64,000 nt of DNA from Pelomonas nitida. Lineage in GTDB: Bacteria; Pseudomonadota; Gammaproteobacteria; Burkholderiales; Burkholderiaceae_C. A program made the position numbers and the translations under genes. The notes under the pieces were generated by a model. That model was not told the DNA's origin, did not search any database, and saw nothing but the letters and a program-made list of their open reading frames with translations. The stretch is taken from NCBI RefSeq assembly GCF_043555975.1, contig NZ_JBIGIA010000001.1, forward strand, positions 248,001 through 312,000, given 5' to 3'. How positions within the stretch are numbered: the stretch's first letter is position 1; each line of letters starts with the position of its first letter. Below are positions 47,887-56,444 of the stretch, piece by piece.

Positions 47887-48333
47887 GCTGCTATTCCTGT
47901 TGCGATTTGAGCGTTGAGACTCGCGGCGGTGGCCGCGCGGCCTCGGAGGCCTCGAGCTTATGGCAGGTCGAGTATCTCCGTGCCCGAATTAAATCGCGAG
48001 TTTGGGCATAAATGCAAGCGATTTTCGCCACTGCTTTGCAACTGTATGCCCTGCGCCGCAATAAATGGACATATGCACGAGCACCGCTTCTGTGCAGAGC
48101 CGGCAGGGCGCACTTACCTTTGGAAACTGCAGGCGTTGATCTGCGGTGGCGCGCGGGCGGGGCCGGTATTTGCGTGCCGGCGACAGAGGTATCGCCGGCC
48201 CCGCCGGGGCCTGTGGTGGTGGCGTGGGCCAGCAGGGCGGCGGGGCGCTGCGGGCGCGAGTGGAAATCAGCCGGCGGTGGTCGGAAACCCGGTAACGCCA
48301 ATCAGCGCCGAAGCGGGTTTTGGCGCGTAGATG
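47887..48333. other. 447-base intergenic region upstream of hns and downstream of yggX
   Basis: No gene is supported here. The part near hns (about 47980-48090) is clearly richer in A and T than the surroundings, as expected of an autoregulated hns promoter region. A candidate promoter is listed separately. The yggX end carries no obvious terminator. Confidence 0.5.
47988..48017 (-). promoter_or_regulatory. Candidate hns promoter
   Basis: On the minus strand TTGCAT (48012-48017), an 18-base spacer and TTTAAT (47988-47993), about 100 bases ahead of the hns ATG in the AT-rich stretch. Confidence 0.45.
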
Positions 48334-48612
48334 TCAGTTGGCCGGCGGCACGTAGCCAGCCACGGTTTCGGCGCCGGCGCCGAAGAAGAATTGGTCGGCC
48401 TGGCGCATCAGGTATTGGCGGGCGCGCAGGTCGGCGAGGTTCAGGCGATTTTCGTTGACCAGCATGGTCTGGTGCTTCATCCAGGCGGCCCAGGCCTCCT
48501 TGCTGACGTTTTCCCAGACCTTCTTGCCGAGCTCGGTGTGGACGGGATAGGGCGGGAAGTCCAGCCCTTCGGCTTCCTTCTTCAGATAGGCGCATTGAAC
48601 GGTGCGGGGCAT
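48334..48612 (-). CDS. yggX: Fe(2+)-trafficking protein YggX
   Basis: A 92-residue protein with the complete YggX pattern: MPRTVQCAYLKKEAEGLDFPPYP, then ENVSKEAWAAWMKHQTMLVNENRLNLADLRARQYLMRQ. Members protect Fe-S clusters from oxidants. The single conserved Cys is residue 7. It begins 77 bases after argA on the same strand, with a strong terminator between. Confidence 0.95.
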   Translation of the reverse strand: MPRTVQCAYLKKEAEGLDFPPYPVHTELGKKVWENVSKEAWAAWMKHQTMLVNENRLNLADLRARQYLMRQADQFFFGAGAETVAGYVPPAN

Positions 48613-48632
48613 GGCAGGACTCCTGAGACGCG

Positions 48633-48670
48633 AGAAAGAAAAACGGCCCGCACTTTAGCTTGCGGGCCGT
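48633..48670 (-). terminator. Rho-independent terminator after argA
   Basis: ACGGCCCGCA (48643-48652) and TGCGGGCCGT (48661-48670) form a perfect ten-pair stem; on the minus strand TTTTTCTTTC follows. It separates argA from yggX. Confidence 0.92.
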
Positions 48671-48689
48671 ATCCAAGGGGATGGAGGGC

Positions 48690-50033
48690 TTAGTTGAATC
48701 GTTTGACGAGGACGAGCGAGCGGCGGTCCCAGTTGTATTTGCGCTTGCGTTCCTCGGGCAGCCATTCGGGGTCGACCTGCTGGAAACCGCGTTTGATGAA
48801 CCAATGCATGGTGCGCGTGGTCAGCACGAAGATGCTGTCCAGCCCCATCGCCTTGGCGCGCTGTTCGATTCTCTTGAGCAACCGATCGCCATCGCCCTGG
48901 CCCTGCACTTCGGCGGATACGGTCAATGCCGCCATTTCCGCGGTGCGGGCTTCAACATAGGGATAAAGCGCCGCGCAACCGAAGATGACGCCGTCGTGCT
49001 CGATGACGGTATAGAGCTCCGCATCGCGTTCGATCTCCGTGCGGCTGCGCTTGACCAGCGTGCCGTCGCGCTCGAAGGGCTCGATGAGCTGGATGATGCC
49101 GGCCACGTCGTCGGAGCTGGCTTCACGCAGGCTCTCCAGCTTCTCGTCGACGACCATGGTGCCGATGCCGTCGTGCGTGTAGACCTCCTGCAGCAGCGCG
49201 CCATCCACCGCGAACGGGATGATGTGCGAGCGTTCGACGCCCGCCCGGCAGGCCTCGGCGCAGTGGCGCAGGTAGAAGGCCACGTCGGTCGGTTCGGGGG
49301 CCGGGCCGGCCTTGGCCACCATGCGTTCGGCGTCGGCCAGGGCCAGCTCGGTGTCGATGGGGCTTTCGGGGTCGGCCGGGTTTTCGGGCACGCCGGCGGA
49401 TTCGCAGACGAACAGCAGCTTGTCGGCCTGCAGCGCGATGGCGGTCGACGTGGCGACATCCTCCATGCTGAGGTTGAACGCCTCGCCCGTGGGCGAGAAA
49501 CCGAACGGCGACAGCAACACGATGGCGCCGATGTCGATGGCGCGCTGGATGGCGGCCCCGTCCACCTTGCGGACCAGCCCGGAGTGCTGGAAATCGACGC
49601 CGTCGACGATGCCGACGGGGCGCGCCGTCAGGAAGTTGCCCGAAACGACCCGCACGGTGGCGTTCGCCATCGGGGTGTTGGGCAGGCCCTGGCTGAAGGC
49701 GGCCTCGATCTCGAAGCGCAACTGGCCGGCGGCCTCCTGGGCGCAGTCCAGCGCGACCGCATCGGTCACGCGCCGGCCGTGGCTGAAGCGCGGGCTCTGG
49801 CCCTTGGCGGCCAGTTGCTCGTTCACCTGCGGGCGAAAGCCATGCACCAGCACGATCTTGATGCCCATGGCGTGCAGGATGGCCAGGTCCTGCACGAAGT
49901 TGTTCAGCTTGCCGGCCGCCACCAGCTCGCCCGGCATGCCGACGACGAAGGTTTCACCACGGTAGGCGTGGATATAGGGCGCCACCGAACGGAACCAGGG
50001 CACGAAAGTGTGGGGAAAGACAAGACCGGTCAT
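48690..50033 (-). CDS. argA: Amino-acid N-acetyltransferase (N-acetylglutamate synthase)
   Basis: A 447-residue enzyme for the first step of arginine synthesis. An N-terminal amino-acid-kinase-like domain (about 1-290; VLVHGFRPQVNEQL, LLSPFGFSPTGEAFNLSMEDVA), which binds arginine as feedback inhibitor in this family, is followed by a GNAT acetyltransferase domain (EMAALTVSAEVQGQGDGDRLL for acetyl-CoA, FVLTTRTMHWFIKRGFQ). ATG 50031-50033 is the natural family start; longer in-frame extensions upstream are not homologous. Confidence 0.95.
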   Translation of the reverse strand: MTGLVFPHTFVPWFRSVAPYIHAYRGETFVVGMPGELVAAGKLNNFVQDLAILHAMGIKIVLVHGFRPQVNEQLAAKGQSPRFSHGRRVTDAVALDCAQEAAGQLRFEIEAAFSQGLPNTPMANATVRVVSGNFLTARPVGIVDGVDFQHSGLVRKVDGAAIQRAIDIGAIVLLSPFGFSPTGEAFNLSMEDVATSTAIALQADKLLFVCESAGVPENPADPESPIDTELALADAERMVAKAGPAPEPTDVAFYLRHCAEACRAGVERSHIIPFAVDGALLQEVYTHDGIGTMVVDEKLESLREASSDDVAGIIQLIEPFERDGTLVKRSRTEIERDAELYTVIEHDGVIFGCAALYPYVEARTAEMAALTVSAEVQGQGDGDRLLKRIEQRAKAMGLDSIFVLTTRTMHWFIKRGFQQVDPEWLPEERKRKYNWDRRSLVLVKRFN

Positions 50034-50120
50034 GGGCCGGAATTGTGCGGCCTGACGAGCCGCACTTGACGCTGTCATGTCCGCCTTCGAGGATGACCTT
50101 TCCACCCCCTGGAGATCGCG

Positions 50121-50513
50121 ATGAAGGACTATCAAGACATCTACATGACCCCGGGCGCGTTCAGCTGGAACGAGTTGTCCAGCCCCGACCCGAAGCAGGC
50201 CTGCGAGTTCTACGGCACCTTGTTCGGCTGGCGTTTCGACACGATGTCGATGGGCGACGGCCCCTATCACGTCATCAAGGTCGGTGACGTGGGTGTCGGC
50301 GGCATCATGGCGCAGCAGCAGCCCGGGCCGGCGCTGTGGGGTGCGTATGTGACGGTCGAGAACTGCGACGCGACGGCCGACAAGGCCCGGGGCCTGGGCG
50401 CGAAGGTGCTGGCCGGCCCGTTCGACATCCCCACCATCGGCCGCATGGCCGTGCTGCAGGACCCGCAGGGCGGCGTCGTCCAGGTCATCAGCTACTTCCC
50501 GCAGCCGGCGTAG
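50121..50513 (+). CDS. VOC-family (glyoxalase-like) protein
   Basis: A 130-residue protein of two beta-alpha-beta modules. It has FSWNELSSPDPKQACEFYGTLFGWRF in the first, and WGAYVTVENCDATADKARGLGAKVLAGPFDIPTIGRMAVLQDPQGGVVQVI in the second, the pattern of small VOC proteins often annotated as glyoxalase or extradiol-dioxygenase-like. The substrate is unknown. GGAG lies ahead of the ATG. It precedes hrpA by 28 bases on the same strand. Confidence 0.88.
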   Translation: MKDYQDIYMTPGAFSWNELSSPDPKQACEFYGTLFGWRFDTMSMGDGPYHVIKVGDVGVGGIMAQQQPGPALWGAYVTVENCDATADKARGLGAKVLAGPFDIPTIGRMAVLQDPQGGVVQVISYFPQPA

Positions 50514-50541
50514 GGCTTGCTTGCGGGACAATCCCGCGGCA

Positions 50542-53500
50542 ATGAATTCCGAACGAACCGAGAGCCGGTCAGCAGCGGCGCAAGACCGCTCCCCAGCCGG
50601 CGCAGCCCCATCGCAGGGCAGCCCGCACAACGGGCGTGGGGGCCGACAAGCGCAGCCGGCCCTGTCCATTTCCTTCCCTGAGAGCCTGCCGGTCTCATCG
50701 CGCCGCGACGAGATCATGCAGGCGCTGGCTGAGCACCAGGTCGTCATCGTCTGCGGCGAAACGGGCTCAGGCAAGACCACGCAGCTGCCCAAGATCGCGC
50801 TGGCGATGGGGCGCGGCCGCGTGAACGGTGGCGGGCTGATCGGACACACGCAGCCGCGCCGCATTGCCGCCAGCAGCGTCGCCAAGCGCATTGCCGAGGA
50901 GTTGAAGACGCCGCTGGGCGAGGTCGTGGGCTACAAGGTGCGCTTCCAGGATCGCCTCTCGCGCGACGCCTCCGTCAAGCTGATGACCGACGGCATCCTG
51001 CTGGCCGAGACGCAGAGCGACCCGCTGCTCAAGGCCTACGACACGCTGATCATCGACGAGGCCCACGAGCGCAGCCTCAACATCGACTTCCTGCTGGGCT
51101 ATCTGCGCGAGCTGCTGCCGCGCCGGCCGGACCTGAAGATCATCGTCACGTCGGCCACGATCGATGCGGACCGGTTCGCCAAACATTTCGAGTCCAGCAA
51201 GGGCCCGGCGCCGGTGTTGATGGTGTCGGGCCGGCTGTTCCCGGTCGAGCAGCGCTATCGCCCGTTCGAGGAGAGCCGCGAGTACGACCTGAACAACGCG
51301 ATCTGCGACGCCGTGGACGAGCTGTGGCGCGAGGGCGGCGGCGACGTGCTGGTCTTCCTGCCCGGCGAGCGCGAGATCCGCGAGGCGGCCGAGGCGCTGC
51401 GCAAACACCACCCGCCGGGCGTGGACATCCTGCCGTTGTTCTCGCGGCTGTCCGAGGCCGAGCAGAACAAGGTGTTCGAGCCGCATGGCGCGCGTCGCAT
51501 CGTGCTGGCGACCAACGTGGCCGAGACGTCGCTGACCGTGCCGGGCATCCGCTACGTCATCGACCCGGGCCTGGCGCGCGTGAAGCGCTACAGCTACCGC
51601 AACAAGGTCGAGCAGTTGCTGATCGAGAACATCAGCCAGGCGGCCGCCAACCAGCGCGCCGGCCGTTGCGGCCGGGTCAGCAATGGCATCTGCGTGCGGC
51701 TGTATTCCGAGAAGGAATTCAACGAGCGCCCGAAGTTCACCGACCCGGAAATCCTGCGCTCCAGCCTGGCCGGCGTCATCCTGCGCATGAAGTCGCTGCA
51801 CCTGGGCGACGTGGAACGCTTCCCCTTCCTCGAGGCGCCGCGGCCCAAGGCGATCGCCGACGGCTACCAGCTGCTCAACGAGCTGGGCGCGACCGACGAC
51901 GCCAACGAGCTGACACCGCTCGGCAAGGAACTGTCGCGCCTGCCGCTGGACCCGCGCGTGGGCCGGATGATTCTGGAAGCCCGCACGCGCGACGCGCTGA
52001 CGGAAGTGCTGGTCATCGCATCGGCGCTGAGCGGCCAGGACGTGCGCGACCGCCCGCAGGAAGCGGCCCAGGCCGCCGACGAGAAGCACAAGAAGTTCGA
52101 CGACGAGAAGTCGGAGTTCATGGGCTACCTCAAGCTGTGGAAGTGGCTGGGCGACTCGAAAGGCGGCGAGGGCGAGCACAAGCTGTCCCACCGCAAGCAC
52201 GAGGCGTTGCTGCGCGAGAACTTCGTCAGCCCGCGCCGCGTGCGCGAGTGGCGCGACGTGCATTCGCAGCTGCAGACGGTCGTCACCGAGCATGGCTGGC
52301 GGCTGAACCAGAGTGACGCGACGTATGAGCAGATCCACCTGTCCATGCTGTCCGGCCTGCTGGGCAACATCGGCCAGAAGAGCGACGACGAGGACTGGTA
52401 CCTCGGCGCGCGCGGCATCAAGTTCTACCGCCACCCGGGCGCGCACCTGAGCAAGAAGCCGGGCCGCTGGATCGTGGCGGCCGAGCTGGTGGACACCTCG
52501 CGCCTGTACGGCCGGGGCCTGGCCAACATCGAGCCGCAGTGGCTGCCGCCCATCGCCGGCCACCTGATCAAGACCCAGCTGCTGGAACCGCACTGGGAGA
52601 AGAAGGCCGCCGAGGTCGTGGCACTGGAGCGGGCCACGCTCTACGGCATCGTGCTCTACAGCAACAAGCGCGTGAACTTCGGCCGCGTGGATGCCAAGGC
52701 GGCGCGCGAGATCTTCATCCGGGAGGGCCTCGTCAACGACGAGCTGCCGGAAGACCTTGTCAAGCAGCTGCCCTTCATCGGCCACAACCGGCGCCAGATC
52801 AGCAAGGTTGAGGCGTTGGAGCACAAGTCCCGTCGCCAGGACGTGCTGGTCGACGACGAGCTCATCTACGCCTTCTACGACGACAAGCTGCCGCCGAACG
52901 TGTTCAGCGGCGCGACGCTGCTGAAGTGGTGGCGTGAGGCCAGCCGTGGCAACGACAAGCTGCTGCAGCTCAGCCAGGACGAGCTGATGCGCCATGAGGC
53001 GGCGGGCGTCACCAGCGAGGCCTTCCCCAAGGTCATCCGGCTGGGCGGTGTGGACTGCGCGGCGCAATACCTGCATCAACCGGGCGACGCGCGCGACGGG
53101 CTGACGGTGACCGTGCCCATCTTTGCGCTGAACCAGGTCAGCGAGGAGCGCGCCGAGTGGCTGGTGCCCGGCATGCTGGCGGCCAAGGTGACGGCGCTGC
53201 TGAAGAGCCTGCACCAGAAGCCGCGCGCGCGCCTCACGCCGCTGCCGGATTTCGTTGCCGAGTTCGTCGAGCTGCATCCGTTCGCCCAAGGGGGGCTCGT
53301 CGACGTGCTGCTCAAGGCCGTCAAGGAACGTACCCAGCTGGCCGTGCAGCGCAACGACTTCAAGCTGGAGCAGCTGGCGCCGCATCTGTTCATGAACTTC
53401 CGCGTCGTCGACGAGCATGGCCGCCAGCTGGGCCAGGGCCGCCAGCTCGCGGCGCTGAAGGCGGAGCTGGGCGGGCAGGCGAGGTCGGCCTTCCAGGCGC

Positions 53501-54465
53501 TGGCGGCGCTGAAGCTGCCGGCGGCCGAAGCGCCCAAGCCGGCGCCCGCGCCGGTGGCAGGCAAGGGCATCCGTGCCGAGGTCGTTGCAAAGAAGCCCGA
53601 GCCGGCCCGCGACGCGAATCAGGCGTACACCGACTGGACCTTCGGCGAACTCCCCGAGCTGCTGGAAGTCCGCAAGGGCGGCCAGACGCTGATCGGCTTC
53701 CCGGCGCTGATCGACAAGGGCGCGCATGTGGAGATCGAGGTGTTCGACGAGCCCGAGGTTGCCGCGGCCAAGCACCGCGCCGGGCTGCGCCGGCTCATCG
53801 CGCTGCAGTTGAAGGAGCCGCTGAAGTTCCTGGAAAAGAACATCCCCGACCTGCAGCGCATGTCGGTGCTCTTCATGGGCTTGGGCACGGCCGAGGAGTT
53901 GCGCGACCAGATCATCGGCGTGGCGCTGGACCGCGCCTTCCTGGGTGACCCGCTGCCCACCGACCCGTTCGCGTTCAAGAAGCGCATCGAAGAAGGCCGC
54001 AGCCGGCTCAACCTCATCGCCCAGGAAGTGGCGCGCGCCGTGCATGCCGTGCTGCAGGAGCTGGCCAACGCCACGCGCAAGCTGAAGGACTCACGCCCGG
54101 CCAAGGAGGTGGGCGACGACATCGCGGCCCAGCTGCAGCGCCTGGTGCCCAAGCGCTTTGCGCTCGACACGCCGTGGCCGCAGCTGCAGCATCTGCCGCG
54201 CTACCTGAAAGCCATCACCGGCCGGCTGGACAAATGGCGCGCCGACCCGGCCCGCGACACCAAGCTGATGAGCGAGGTCAAACCGCTGGAGCAGCGCTAC
54301 ACGCGCCGGCTGGCCGAGCTCAAGGGCGTGAGGGACGCGCGGCTGGACGACTTCCGCTGGCAGCTGGAGGAGCTGCGCGTGAGCCTGTTCGCGCAGGAGC
54401 TGCGCACGCCGCAGCCCGTCAGCGTGAAGCGGCTGGACAAGGTGTGGGCCCAGCTGACTGGCTGA
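50542..54465 (+). CDS. hrpA: ATP-dependent RNA helicase HrpA
   Basis: A 1307-residue DEAH-box helicase, the same length as E. coli HrpA. Walker A GETGSGKTTQLPK, the motif II box IIDEAHERSLNIDFLLGYL, motif III TSATID, motif V LATNVAETSLTVPGIRYVID and motif VI QRAGRCGR are all present, followed by the HA2 and OB-like regions and the long HrpA-specific C-terminal half. ATG 50542 is preferred over the in-frame TTG at 50521. HrpA helps resolve stalled or collided ribosomes. Confidence 0.96.
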   Translation: MNSERTESRSAAAQDRSPAGAAPSQGSPHNGRGGRQAQPALSISFPESLPVSSRRDEIMQALAEHQVVIVCGETGSGKTTQLPKIALAMGRGRVNGGGLIGHTQPRRIAASSVAKRIAEELKTPLGEVVGYKVRFQDRLSRDASVKLMTDGILLAETQSDPLLKAYDTLIIDEAHERSLNIDFLLGYLRELLPRRPDLKIIVTSATIDADRFAKHFESSKGPAPVLMVSGRLFPVEQRYRPFEESREYDLNNAICDAVDELWREGGGDVLVFLPGEREIREAAEALRKHHPPGVDILPLFSRLSEAEQNKVFEPHGARRIVLATNVAETSLTVPGIRYVIDPGLARVKRYSYRNKVEQLLIENISQAAANQRAGRCGRVSNGICVRLYSEKEFNERPKFTDPEILRSSLAGVILRMKSLHLGDVERFPFLEAPRPKAIADGYQLLNELGATDDANELTPLGKELSRLPLDPRVGRMILEARTRDALTEVLVIASALSGQDVRDRPQEAAQAADEKHKKFDDEKSEFMGYLKLWKWLGDSKGGEGEHKLSHRKHEALLRENFVSPRRVREWRDVHSQLQTVVTEHGWRLNQSDATYEQIHLSMLSGLLGNIGQKSDDEDWYLGARGIKFYRHPGAHLSKKPGRWIVAAELVDTSRLYGRGLANIEPQWLPPIAGHLIKTQLLEPHWEKKAAEVVALERATLYGIVLYSNKRVNFGRVDAKAAREIFIREGLVNDELPEDLVKQLPFIGHNRRQISKVEALEHKSRRQDVLVDDELIYAFYDDKLPPNVFSGATLLKWWREASRGNDKLLQLSQDELMRHEAAGVTSEAFPKVIRLGGVDCAAQYLHQPGDARDGLTVTVPIFALNQVSEERAEWLVPGMLAAKVTALLKSLHQKPRARLTPLPDFVAEFVELHPFAQGGLVDVLLKAVKERTQLAVQRNDFKLEQLAPHLFMNFRVVDEHGRQLGQGRQLAALKAELGGQARSAFQALAALKLPAAEAPKPAPAPVAGKGIRAEVVAKKPEPARDANQAYTDWTFGELPELLEVRKGGQTLIGFPALIDKGAHVEIEVFDEPEVAAAKHRAGLRRLIALQLKEPLKFLEKNIPDLQRMSVLFMGLGTAEELRDQIIGVALDRAFLGDPLPTDPFAFKKRIEEGRSRLNLIAQEVARAVHAVLQELANATRKLKDSRPAKEVGDDIAAQLQRLVPKRFALDTPWPQLQHLPRYLKAITGRLDKWRADPARDTKLMSEVKPLEQRYTRRLAELKGVRDARLDDFRWQLEELRVSLFAQELRTPQPVSVKRLDKVWAQLTG

Positions 54466-54589
54466 CCTCTTGCTTGCCGGAGTGGCCGAGGCTGGATCGT
54501 GAGCTGGTGCACGGAAGCGATCGATTGCACGAACTGGCGGTCGATTTCCGTCGCTATTCGGTGCTTCTTTCAGGTTCGCGCCAGCTCGC

Positions 54590-56434
54590 GTGGAGTCCAA
54601 TGCGCGCATCACAAATGTCACTGTCTCGATCGTCCCCGTCGTGTCTGAATCCAGCCCCGCCGCCACGCCGCTGAGAAGCTTTGGACGCTTCGAGCTGCGC
54701 GCCCTGCTCTGCAAGAGCGGGCGCAGCCTCATCTGGCGCGTCTTCGATCCGCGCCATGGCCAGGAGCTGCTGCTGTGCATGCCGCGCGAGAAGCCCAACA
54801 GCGCGGCGGCGCTGGAGCATTGGCTGCGCATGGCCCAGGCCGGTGGGCGCGTGCAGCACCCCAACGTGGCACCGTTGTTCGAGGCGGGCCAGGTGGAGGG
54901 CTGGCCTTACGCCGCCTACGACCGCGCGTTCGGCGAGACGCTCGACGAACGCCTGGCGCGCCAATCCGCGCCGCTGCCGCTGGACGCTGCCGGCTGGGTG
55001 GCCCAGCTGCTCGAAGGCCTGGCCTTCGCCCACGAGGCCGGCCACGCGCACCGCGACCTGCAACTCGCCAGCGTCCTCATCGACGCGAACGACAAGGTCA
55101 GGCTGATGGGGCTGGAGGTGGCGCAGGAGGTGTTCCCGGCCTCGGTCGACTTCAGCACCGTGACCCGGCGCGCCGTGCGCGAGTCGGCCGAAGAGGACGT
55201 GTTGTGCGCCGGCCTGTTGCTCCACCGCATCCTCAGCGGCCGGCCGGTGCTGGAAGAGCCCGACCTGCTGGCCGTCGTGCAGCAGATGCAGCCCATCGGC
55301 CGGGAGATGGTGCGCCTGGGCTGGGAGACGCCGCACCCCATCCCCGACCCGCTGCGCGCCATCTGCAACCGCGCGACGGACCGCCAGCTGCGCCAGCGCT
55401 ACCACCTCGCGCGCAGCTTCCTGCGCGCGCTCGACGGCTGGCGCCAGGCGGCCGCGCACGACGACGGCGGTCCCATCGTGCTGCTGCTCGACAAGCTGCA
55501 GCGCCAGGGCCATCTGCCCACGACGACGACCGGCATCCACCGCTTCACTGCCGGGTCGGGCCTGGAAGCCCAGCATGCGAGCGCGTTGTCGGAGATGGTG
55601 CTCAAGGACATGGCGCTCAGCCTGGAACTGCTGCGCCGTGTGAACAACGCACTGCGCCAGGCCGGGCATGGCGGCGACACGGTGCTCAACGTGCAGCGCG
55701 CCATCCAGATGATCGGCCTGGACGGGCTGCAGCAGGCGGCCAACGCGCTCAAACCCTGGCCGGGCCCGCTGCAGCCGGTGGCCGCCGAGATGCTGCGCAG
55801 CGTGATGGCACGCGTGGCCAAGGCCGCCCAGGTCGCGCAGGCGCTGCGCCCGGCGGGCTATGACGGCGAGGTCGTCTACCTGCTGACCATCATGCAGAAC
55901 CTCGGCCGGCTGATGCTGCAGTACCACTTCCCCGAAGACGCGCAGCAGATCCGCCAGCTCATGGTGCCGCCCGAGCCGACCGAGGAGATCCCGAATCCGC
56001 CCTCGCTCAGCGAGCGGGCGGCCGCCTACGCCGTGCTGGGCTGCGACCTGGAGGCGCTGGGCATGGCCGTCGCGCGGCATTGGGGCCTGGGCGACGAGCT
56101 GCTGCAGATGATCCGCCGCCAGCCGCTGGACGCGCCGGTGCATGCGCCGCGCACGGATGCCGACACCTTGCGGCTGACCTGCAGTCTGGCCAACGAGCTG
56201 CTGGACGCGTTGGCCCAGCCAGAGGCGCGGCGGCGCGCCGGCGTGGAGGTGGCCACCCGTCGCTACGCCCGGGCGCTGGGGCTGGGGCTGCGCGAGGTCA
56301 TGGAGGCGCTCAATCCCGGCGCCCAGCGGCCCGCAGCGTCCCCGCCTGCGCCGCTGCGCGGGGCGCCCGAGCGGCCCGCCGTCGTCACGCCCTCGCCGCT
56401 GCGCGAACGACTGACCGGCCGCGGCGAATCCTGA
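54590..56434 (+). CDS. Pseudokinase fused to an HDOD domain
   Basis: A 614-residue protein in the same layout as its downstream neighbour, without the GAF. Residues about 30-280 have the Ser/Thr kinase fold but lack the chemistry: no Gly-rich loop (LLCKSGRSLIW), Cys instead of the VAIK Lys (ELLLCMP), HRDLQLAS in place of HRDLKPSN (Asp156 kept, Lys and Asn lost), and GLE where DFG should be. Residues about 295-510 are an HDOD domain (SEMVLKDMALSLELLRRVNNALRQ, IQMIGLDGLQQAANAL, NLGRLMLQYHFPEDA). It starts with a GTG; another GTG at 54641 is possible. The intact kinase gene follows ten bases later. The likely role is as a scaffold or regulator of that kinase. Confidence 0.85.
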   Translation: MESNARITNVTVSIVPVVSESSPAATPLRSFGRFELRALLCKSGRSLIWRVFDPRHGQELLLCMPREKPNSAAALEHWLRMAQAGGRVQHPNVAPLFEAGQVEGWPYAAYDRAFGETLDERLARQSAPLPLDAAGWVAQLLEGLAFAHEAGHAHRDLQLASVLIDANDKVRLMGLEVAQEVFPASVDFSTVTRRAVRESAEEDVLCAGLLLHRILSGRPVLEEPDLLAVVQQMQPIGREMVRLGWETPHPIPDPLRAICNRATDRQLRQRYHLARSFLRALDGWRQAAAHDDGGPIVLLLDKLQRQGHLPTTTTGIHRFTAGSGLEAQHASALSEMVLKDMALSLELLRRVNNALRQAGHGGDTVLNVQRAIQMIGLDGLQQAANALKPWPGPLQPVAAEMLRSVMARVAKAAQVAQALRPAGYDGEVVYLLTIMQNLGRLMLQYHFPEDAQQIRQLMVPPEPTEEIPNPPSLSERAAAYAVLGCDLEALGMAVARHWGLGDELLQMIRRQPLDAPVHAPRTDADTLRLTCSLANELLDALAQPEARRRAGVEVATRRYARALGLGLREVMEALNPGAQRPAASPPAPLRGAPERPAVVTPSPLRERLTGRGES

Positions 56435-56444
56435 GCGTGGCGGC

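Noticed and set aside
47314..47910. Open frame on the plus strand across the hns terminator
   Set aside because: It is antisense to hns and runs through its terminator; the translation is not protein-like.
50767..54045. Very long open frame (over 1000 codons) on the minus strand
   Set aside because: It lies wholly opposite hrpA, whose motifs are complete. In GC-rich DNA the antisense frame of a real gene stays open; its translation is Arg/Gln/His/Leu-rich with no family resemblance.
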